From an uncultured Lachnospiraceae bacterium (lineage in GTDB: Bacteria; Bacillota; Clostridia; Lachnospirales; Lachnospiraceae), in NCBI GenBank assembly GCA_947177105.1, contig CAMWTF010000027.1:1-13117 (forward strand): 13,117 nucleotides of DNA. The letters are read 5' to 3'. Numbering within the stretch: the first letter of the stretch is position 1; each line of letters opens with the position of its first letter. The notes beneath the pieces were generated by a model. That model was not told the DNA's origin, did no database searches, and was given only the letters and a program-made list of their open reading frames with translations. This document shows, piece by piece, positions 6,315 to 11,294 of this stretch. A program made the position numbers and the translations under genes.

Positions 6315-6605
6315 TCAGCGGTGGCAGCCTGACCTGTGTGAGCGCCCGTGGTGGCTCCTGCTATTCCCACCGCAGCCTGCTCCGTACCCGTCATGTCCGG
6401 CGCAGCTGCCGCCATACAGACAGATACCATCCTCATCGCAGCATCCATCTCCTACGCACACGCCATCCTGATAGCAGGCCGCATACTCTGTGGCGCTGGT
6501 GTTTTTGGAGTGATGCCCACATCTGGCATAGGCCACTTCCGATACGCTTCCCGCCAGCATAGCCGCCGTCAACAGCACTGCCGACACTCTGATAATTCCT
6601 TTCAT
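6315..6605 (-). CDS. small secreted Cys/His-rich protein, unknown function
   Basis: A 96-residue protein. Residues 1-27 are a signal peptide: a positive N-terminus, the hydrophobic core VSAVLLTAAMLAG, and a signal-peptidase-I site AYA|R at 27/28. The mature part of about 69 residues holds nine cysteines (29, 44, 50, 55, 56, 62, 68, 78, 94) and many His and Gly, with CGHH at 29-32, DGVCVGDGCCDEDGIC in the middle, and a His/Arg tail SHHGRSHRSGCHR. The pattern suggests metal binding or several disulfides; no named family was recognised. AGGAGG lies eight bases before ATG 6605. It has its own leader and terminator and lies directly upstream of the sigma/anti-sigma pair, whose anti-sigma has a similar C-terminal tail, so it may be a target or an input of that system. 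This last point is inference. Confidence 0.75.
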   Translation of the reverse strand: MKGIIRVSAVLLTAAMLAGSVSEVAYARCGHHSKNTSATEYAACYQDGVCVGDGCCDEDGICLYGGSCAGHDGYGAGCGGNSRSHHGRSHRSGCHR

Positions 6606-6620
6606 GAACGTGCCCTCCTA

Positions 6621-6670
6621 TTAGAGTTCCGCATCTGCCCTTCCGCCACACCATCTGGTGATGAATGTTT
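6621..6670. repeat. 50-bp perfect direct repeat, copy 1
   Basis: Identical at all 50 bases to 6724-6773, with a 103-base offset. It covers the flank TTAGAGTTCC plus one arm of the fold-back unit at 6631-6719. Confidence 0.95.
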
Positions 6671-6719
6671 TGCCGCTTTAGGCGTCCAAACATTCATCAG
6701 TGTGCCTTCGGGCAGATGC
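6631..6719 (-). repeat. fold-back palindromic unit 1 (full length, 89 bp)
   Basis: Terminal arms GCATCTGCCC and GGGCAGATGC (10 bp, perfect) enclose a second pair GATGAATGTTT and AAACATTCATC (11 bp, perfect), with a partial GGCACAC/GTGTGGC pairing between them and an 8-base bulge. As RNA it would form one long hairpin in the leader of the Cys-rich gene. It resembles a small non-autonomous palindromic element or a structured regulatory RNA. Confidence 0.8.
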
Positions 6720-6723
6720 TGTT

Positions 6724-6773
6724 TTAGAGTTCCGCATCTGCCCTTCCGCCACACCATCTGGTGATGAATGTTT
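6724..6773. repeat. 50-bp perfect direct repeat, copy 2
   Basis: The second exact copy of 6621-6670. Confidence 0.95.
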
Positions 6774-6783
6774 GGGCAGATGC
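6734..6783 (-). repeat. fold-back palindromic unit 2 (39-bp internal deletion)
   Basis: The same terminal arms GCATCTGCCC/GGGCAGATGC as unit 1, but one half of the interior (39 bases, between the GCATCTGCCC arm and AAACATTC on the minus strand) is absent. The stem is therefore only the 10-bp outer arms around a 30-base interior. Confidence 0.8.
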
Positions 6784-6784
6784 T

Positions 6785-6790
6785 ATTATA
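6785..6790 (-). promoter_or_regulatory. perfect -10 hexamer abutting palindromic unit 2
   Basis: TATAAT on the minus strand, one base before the palindromic unit. No matching -35 is found 16-18 bases upstream, so it may be chance in an AT-rich stretch. Confidence 0.25.
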
Positions 6791-6803
6791 TATTTTCATA
6801 AGG

Positions 6804-6832
6804 AATACGTTTCTGTAGTTCCAATCCTTTCA
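6804..6832 (-). promoter_or_regulatory. candidate ECF-type promoter of the Cys-rich gene
   Basis: On the minus strand TGAAAG (6832-6827), a 17-base spacer and CGTATT (6809-6804) resemble the TGAAAC-N16/17-CGTA pattern of ECF sigma factors. If real, the transcript would carry both palindromic units in a leader of about 190 bases, and the sigma factor encoded next door would be the natural candidate to use it. Confidence 0.3.
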
Positions 6833-6834
6833 GG

Positions 6835-6854
6835 AAGATAAAAATTTTTATCTT
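6835..6854. repeat. 20-bp perfect AT-rich palindrome over the lipoprotein stop codon
   Basis: AAGATAAAAA followed by TTTTTATCTT is exactly self-complementary and includes the TAA stop of the lipoprotein gene. It may be a weak terminator or an operator site; with no loop and only A-T pairs in the centre it is not a standard terminator. Confidence 0.55.
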
Positions 6855-9007
6855 GTCTCCTCCAGATACAGCTGCACCCGGCGCTGGATAATATCCGCCG
6901 CCTCATTTGCCTCTTTGCGGCCGTCAAAGAAAGATGCGGTCTCCTCACTCACTATCTGTCTGATCTGTTGCGGGATATAGGGAACAGGCTTACAGCTTTC
7001 CACGAAAGCCAGATATTCCTCCAGATATGTGCTGCCGTCGGGCTTTAGCGAAATCTCCCGGATTACTCTGTTCTCCTTGTCGCTGGAACACAGCATGACA
7101 TATTGTTCCCGCCACTCATTGTAATACACGCAGTCCCTGATCACATCCATCCTGACACACCCACCTCCGGTTTTAAACTGATTGTCATAATCCAGAAGCA
7201 GAGAAAAATATTTGCCGATCTCTTCCCGATGCTTAGTCTGAGCATTGACTACCAGATAACCATAGGAGTAACTGTCTACATAATTACCGCTGCCGCTCTC
7301 CACTGGGAATCCCACGACATGGCCCCCTTCCCCAAGCCGTTCCCTGGCGAGAGAATACGCGTCAAGACCGCCATAGAGATGGATGAACTCCGCAGCTACC
7401 TCCCCCTCCTGCATCAGCCGGAAACGTTCCTCCACAGTCAACTGATCCTCGCTGATTTTTTCGAATGGCCTGGTATCCCCATACTTTTTACACAGCTCCA
7501 GAAGACGGATAAACGCCTGACTGTCAAATTGACAGGTTCTCCGCTCCATATCCAGAATGGGAGAATCTCCCAGGTAGAGAAACCGATACAAAAGCGTATA
7601 CCCGTCGCTGCGGATACCTACCTGATGGAAGGGGCATTCCCAATCTTCCCTTGCCTCCAATACGCCCACCAGTTCTTCCAGGTTCCAGCCATCCTCTCCC
7701 CATACCTGTAAGGATGTTCCCAAAGTCTCGAAATGCACCTCCGGCACAAGCCCCACCAGCTGCCCGTTCACGGTGCCCAGTTCCAGTACTCCCGGAATCA
7801 ATACATCCCTTGTCTCCTGGGAAATCATATCGGACAGGTCACAGAGCATCCCCTTCTCCTGCAAAAGAATCATATCGTCCTGCGTCACAAACAGGATATC
7901 CGGCCCCTTCCCCGCCACCATTTCCGCCATAATCCGGTTTCGATAATCCTCCTCATACGCCTGCCTGCTCTCCAACTCCAAAGAGATGGAAATATCGCCG
8001 CCGTTCTGGGTGAAAGTTGCGGCCTGCCGCCGGAAATAGTCTATGCCCGCCTCTCCCTGCAGGCTGGACAGCCGTATCTGCTCCCTGTCAGCAGGCTCCT
8101 CGTCGGTCAGCACATAGATCGTTCCCTTCCCCTGCCGCAGCCTGCACAGCAGAATTTCCCCCTGATCGTTTTTGATTAGACCGCTGGCCTCCGCACCGGG
8201 CTCCACGCCGTTTTCATACAGCTTAAAGAGTTCCTCCCTGCTGTTTTTTTCCACATCCCAGCGCACCAGGCTGTTTCCCCCCACATAGTACAGGATTCCC
8301 TCTTCGTCCGCCATCAGACTGTTTACAAAATCGTCCTGCAGCGCTCCCAGGGGGGATTCTCCGTCCTGCACCCCGTCAATCCAGGTCAAAATGGTTGTTT
8401 GCTCTACGGTGTCAAAGCGGCACAGAACTATCCTGCCGTCGGACAGCGCAAAGGATTTGACATCCTCCCATGGATCCAGGTTCCAGGGATACCGCCCCTC
8501 GGGAAAGGGGTCCTCTACTTCGAGGACATTGCCCTGCAGATCCGTTTTTATCAGAAAAAAGCTATCTTCTTCCCCCGCATCTTTCATTTTCAAAGATAGT
8601 TCCTGATCCGCCGTCAAGTCAGCGGAAAAGATACGGCAGCCCTCATGATCCTGCGTCTGAGGCGTAAATACATACCGGGCTGTCTCATCTTCTTCCGTAT
8701 CATAGACCTGCACACAGAGTCTCGCCGCATTATCCGTCTCCCTAATCTCCACCCGAAGCATATAGATCCGGCCGCCGGCAAACCGATAGCATGTGCTGCC
8801 GCCCACATAGCCCTCCTCCGGATCCGCAAAATGCATGGCCCGCACAGCCTTTATGAACAGAGCCTTTCCCGTGGACAGCTCCCCTGCCATAAGCGCTTGC
8901 TGTTCCGTGTCTGGTCTGGTGTCCGCTTCGCCAAACCCGTTTTCCTTTCTGCCGCACCCTGTCAGCAGCAGACAAAAAACTGCCAGCAATAAAAGTGTCC
9001 TTTTCAT
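6848..9007 (-). CDS. lipoprotein with C-terminal extracellular solute-binding domain
   Basis: A 719-residue lipoprotein: the signal MKRTLLLLAVFCLLLTGC has a lipobox LLTGC with lipidated Cys18, so it is anchored on the outside of the membrane. Residues about 45-310 look like a beta-propeller-type sensor with recurring strands (GGRIYMLRV, DGRIVLCRF, EGILYYVGGNSLVRWD, QGEILLCRL, KGTIYVLTDEE). Residues about 315-719 resemble family 1 extracellular solute-binding proteins (UgpB-like): YFRRQAATFTQNGG, NRIMAEMVAGKGPDILFV, LVGLVPEVHF. Such proteins usually bind sugars for ABC importers, but no permease or ATPase gene is adjacent, so this is an orphan, perhaps a sensor or a protein served by a distant transporter. 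ATG 9007 is preceded by AAGGAGG at ten bases; the open frame to 9049 lacks an RBS. It has its own promoter, phased repeats and the conserved leader copy B. Confidence 0.85.
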   Translation of the reverse strand: MKRTLLLLAVFCLLLTGCGRKENGFGEADTRPDTEQQALMAGELSTGKALFIKAVRAMHFADPEEGYVGGSTCYRFAGGRIYMLRVEIRETDNAARLCVQVYDTEEDETARYVFTPQTQDHEGCRIFSADLTADQELSLKMKDAGEEDSFFLIKTDLQGNVLEVEDPFPEGRYPWNLDPWEDVKSFALSDGRIVLCRFDTVEQTTILTWIDGVQDGESPLGALQDDFVNSLMADEEGILYYVGGNSLVRWDVEKNSREELFKLYENGVEPGAEASGLIKNDQGEILLCRLRQGKGTIYVLTDEEPADREQIRLSSLQGEAGIDYFRRQAATFTQNGGDISISLELESRQAYEEDYRNRIMAEMVAGKGPDILFVTQDDMILLQEKGMLCDLSDMISQETRDVLIPGVLELGTVNGQLVGLVPEVHFETLGTSLQVWGEDGWNLEELVGVLEAREDWECPFHQVGIRSDGYTLLYRFLYLGDSPILDMERRTCQFDSQAFIRLLELCKKYGDTRPFEKISEDQLTVEERFRLMQEGEVAAEFIHLYGGLDAYSLARERLGEGGHVVGFPVESGSGNYVDSYSYGYLVVNAQTKHREEIGKYFSLLLDYDNQFKTGGGCVRMDVIRDCVYYNEWREQYVMLCSSDKENRVIREISLKPDGSTYLEEYLAFVESCKPVPYIPQQIRQIVSEETASFFDGRKEANEAADIIQRRVQLYLEETR

Positions 9008-9052
9008 GACTGTTATTCCTCCTTGCCAGGAATCGCTCTCCCCTGTCATAGC

Positions 9053-9126
9053 AAAACATGACCCTAATCCCGGCAGATAGCGGCCGGATGACCATCCATG
9101 CTATGAATACTCTGGCTTTCATAGTA
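9053..9126 (-). promoter_or_regulatory. conserved 74-bp leader element, copy B (lipoprotein side)
   Basis: The second copy of the element at 4661-4734. The first stem is shorter (CTATGAA with TTCATAG, 7 bp). The second stem keeps an 8-base loop; CTGGC of copy A is CCGGC here, changing a U-G pair to C-G while GCCGG stays unchanged. It starts at the predicted transcription start of the promoter at 9127-9156 and ends 45 bases before the start codon. Confidence 0.65.
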
Positions 9127-9156
9127 AGAATAACATATTCCTTTAAAACCCTTCAA
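9127..9156 (-). promoter_or_regulatory. sigma-A promoter of the lipoprotein gene
   Basis: The minus strand has -35 TTGAAG (9156-9151), an 18-base spacer ending in TGT (extended -10), and -10 TATTCT (9132-9127). Transcription would start near 9120, inside the first arm of the leader dyad. Confidence 0.7.
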
Positions 9157-9160
9157 TATT

Positions 9161-9198
9161 CTTAAAGGTTTCTTCTTACAACCTTAAACGAATCTTAA
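9161..9198 (-). promoter_or_regulatory. 11-bp phased TTAAG repeats upstream of the -35
   Basis: On the plus strand CTTAA occurs at 9161, 9183 and 9194, with a degenerate CTTCT at 9172, so four positions fall exactly 11 bases apart. On the minus strand this is TTAAG-N6 repeated, ending five bases upstream of the -35. Phased direct repeats in this position are typical of OmpR/PhoB-family response-regulator activator sites. Confidence 0.5.
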
Positions 9199-9242
9199 TC
9201 TTTCCGGCATATCCGCCTGCTACCTCAGGGAACCCGGCAGTT

Positions 9243-10952
9243 TCAGTGAGTAATCGCATTTCTCCAGCGTAAAGTTTGGATTATAATAGGGATCTCCCTG
9301 CTTAGCAGTTCTTTCCATCTCTCCCGGAACCGGACGGCCTCCTGGTCATAGCGGGCCGCATTTTCCCCGTGGAGATCATCCCCCCTGGATTCGGACTCAT
9401 AGTGGTACAGCTCCGCAAAGGGGGTGAACAGGTTCAGCTTGCCCATCTTGCGCAGCCGCAGGCAGAAATCCACATCATTCAGGGAAACCGCAAATGTTTC
9501 ATCCAATCCCCCCGCCTGCTCATACAGACTCTTTTTCACCAGCAGACAGGCCCCCGTGACCGCAGACACATTCTGGGCATAGCAAAGCCGTCCCATATAG
9601 CCCAGATCCAGATAATTATGTTTATAATGGGTATGTCCGGCAGTGCCATGAGCCCCCATGCCTATGACCACCCCCGCATGTTGGATGGTGCGGTCTTTGT
9701 AATACAGCTTGGCCCCCACCGCACCCACATCCTCCCGCTGGGCATACATAAGCAGTTCCTCCATCCAGCCGAAGGTAATCACCTGCGTGTCATTGTTCAG
9801 CAGCAGCACATAGTCACCTGTGGCATAGGCTGCGCCCAGATTGTTGATCCGGGAATAGTTGAAATCTCCCTCATAGGTCACCACCTTGATCCGCTCCCCC
9901 GCCTTCCCGGCTTCTGCCGCTGTCATGACACCTTTGTCATAAGGCTTGTCCACGGAGACCCTCTGCCTATTTTCCTCCAGGGCTTTTTCATAATCATACC
10001 CCAGCAACTGCGTGTAATAGTCTCTGATCTCCCGAGAAACGCTGCCATTCTCCACAATGACCAGTTCGTAGTTGTCATAGGTGGAACGATCCATAATGGA
10101 ATCCACACAGCGCTTCAGATCATCCCTGTGATCCTTATTGGGGATAATGATGGATATCCGTGGGTTGCCTTCCACCTGGTACCGGATGCGGAATATGGTG
10201 GGAAAGGCCCTTGTGCTGCTGATCTGGAAATTCCTAAACCCATGCTTCTCCAGGTGATCCGCCACGGCCCGCTTGGCCGCCTCCACTGCGTAGGGTTTAG
10301 CCTCGATATCCGAAGCCACGCTGCCCTCATGGCTTCTCCAGTAATACAAAAGCTTGGGGATATGGTGTACTTTCCGGGCCCGGTCCGTGAGACGCAGGAT
10401 CATGTCGTGGTCCTGGCTGCCGTCCAGGCTGGTGCGGAACAGCTCCGCATCCTCCTCCAGAAGCCGGCGGGCAAAGACGCTGAAATGAGTGATATAATTG
10501 TTCCCGCACAAGGTATCCGGCGCGTAATCGGGCTTAAAATGCATGTTCAGCAGATTGTCCAGGCTGCCGTCCTTAAAGGTGGATTCGTCACAGTAGAGAA
10601 AATCCGCCCCCGTCTTGTTGATTGCCTTGACATATTCGTACAGAGCGCAGGGGTGCAGCACATCGTCATGGTCAAACAGACCGATATACTCCCCGGTGGC
10701 CAGCAGGTAGCATTGATTGGTATTCCCCGCAATGCCTTCGTTCCTCTCCAGCTTGTGATAGACGATCCGCCCTCCCGCCTGGGAGCCGTACTCCCGGCAG
10801 ATCCGTCCCACATAATCGTGCTCCCCGTCGGAGCCGTCCGCCAGACAAAGCTCCCAGTTTTCATAGGTCTGGTTGAGGACGGACTCTATCATATCCCGCA
10901 AAAATTCCTCCGGTGTGTTCCACAGGGGCACTAAAATACTGATCTTGACCAT
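9243..10952 (-). CDS. two-domain GT2 glycosyltransferase
   Basis: A 569-residue cytoplasmic glycosyltransferase with two GT-A (family 2) domains in tandem. Domain 1 (about 3-230) opens ISILVPLWNTPEEFLRDMIE and has DHDD at 94-97 as the nucleotide-sugar/metal site, with DGSQDHDMILRL at 177-188. Domain 2 (about 266-545) opens ISIIIPNKDHRDDLKRCVDS, with NNDT at 386-389 as its DxD-type site, then VTGACLLVKKSLYEQAGGLD and NDVDFCLRLRKMG. This architecture is usual in rhamnan, capsule or other cell-surface polysaccharide clusters; the sugar cannot be told. Between 318 and 355 domain 2 has a charged insertion that looks atypical. The RBS is weak (AGAGGGAG about 15 bases before ATG 10952). It lies 33 bases after the coiled-coil gene. 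No clear terminator follows it. Confidence 0.88.
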   Translation of the reverse strand: MVKISILVPLWNTPEEFLRDMIESVLNQTYENWELCLADGSDGEHDYVGRICREYGSQAGGRIVYHKLERNEGIAGNTNQCYLLATGEYIGLFDHDDVLHPCALYEYVKAINKTGADFLYCDESTFKDGSLDNLLNMHFKPDYAPDTLCGNNYITHFSVFARRLLEEDAELFRTSLDGSQDHDMILRLTDRARKVHHIPKLLYYWRSHEGSVASDIEAKPYAVEAAKRAVADHLEKHGFRNFQISSTRAFPTIFRIRYQVEGNPRISIIIPNKDHRDDLKRCVDSIMDRSTYDNYELVIVENGSVSREIRDYYTQLLGYDYEKALEENRQRVSVDKPYDKGVMTAAEAGKAGERIKVVTYEGDFNYSRINNLGAAYATGDYVLLLNNDTQVITFGWMEELLMYAQREDVGAVGAKLYYKDRTIQHAGVVIGMGAHGTAGHTHYKHNYLDLGYMGRLCYAQNVSAVTGACLLVKKSLYEQAGGLDETFAVSLNDVDFCLRLRKMGKLNLFTPFAELYHYESESRGDDLHGENAARYDQEAVRFRERWKELLSREIPIIIQTLRWRNAITH

Positions 10953-10985
10953 CCGGGGAAAAGCCGTCTCCCTCTGGATGCGGGC

Positions 10986-11294
10986 CTACTCATGTTCAGG
11001 GAAAATGGCCGTCCCAAACTGCAGGCTGGCCTGCCGCTCCCTCTTCTTGTACCGCAGTTTTTTCACCAGATCCCTTGGATGCAGTACCCGCCTTGCCCGG
11101 GTGGCCTGCCGCATACAAAAGTGGATGGCCCTGCGGAAGGGCTTGCTCATTTTCCAAAAGGCGCTGCTATGGATGAAATCCAGCTTGGCCTGCAGCACAT
11201 CCCGCTCGCCCTCCAACTGTGCCAGACGATCCGCCAGATAAGCGCAGCGCTCCTTCTCTTTCTCATAGGCTTCTCTATAATCGATATCCGTCAT
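10986..11294 (-). CDS. small coiled-coil protein of a glycosyltransferase operon
   Basis: A 102-residue protein. Residues 5-45 are a charged heptad-like helix (YREAYEKEKERCAYLADRLA, then QLEGERDVLQAKLDFI), followed by SSAFWKMSKPFRRAI at 43-57. That motif resembles the S-x-x-W-[KR]-x-[ST]-x-P-[LF]-R linker often seen inside or next to surface-polysaccharide glycosyltransferases. The C-terminus is basic (KKLRYKKRER). There is no signal peptide. ATG 11294 overlaps the TGA of the upstream glycosyltransferase as ATGA, with GGGGGGAAG about ten bases upstream, so the two are translationally coupled. It probably acts as a partner, tether or oligomerising piece of the glycosyltransferases. It might also be the N-terminal linker of the next enzyme encoded as a separate gene. 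Function is inferred from context. Confidence 0.72.
   Translation of the reverse strand: MTDIDYREAYEKEKERCAYLADRLAQLEGERDVLQAKLDFIHSSAFWKMSKPFRRAIHFCMRQATRARRVLHPRDLVKKLRYKKRERQASLQFGTAIFPEHE

Noticed and set aside
6655..6705. Hammerhead ribozyme (CTGATGA core on the minus strand, plus-strand TCATCAG at 6694-6700)
   Set aside because: The required GAAA after stem II is missing and the flanking pairing does not form the three-way junction.
6621..6783. CRISPR array
   Set aside because: There are only two repeats, the repeat itself contains the palindrome, and the interval between copies is part of the same hairpin rather than a unique spacer. No cas genes are present.
6602..6799. 65-codon minus-strand frame across the palindromic repeats
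   Set aside because: It is made of the repeat sequence read twice, has no RBS and overlaps the RBS and start of the Cys-rich gene.
9005..9122. Short upstream reading frame starting ATGAAAGCC in leader copy B
   Set aside because: In copy A the same ATG is followed after two codons by a stop, so the frame is not conserved, and no RBS precedes it.
9157..9242. Terminator after the glycosyltransferase unit
   Set aside because: Only weak pairings such as CCTTTAA/TTAAAGG are present and no GC-rich stem with a following T-tract was found.
9369..10934. Long open frame of 521 codons on the plus strand
   Set aside because: It is antisense to the GT2 gene, which has clear domain motifs; the plus-strand translation has no recognisable motif and no RBS. 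The same applies to plus-strand frames at 924-1799, 1902-2726, 203-907 and 3937-4629.
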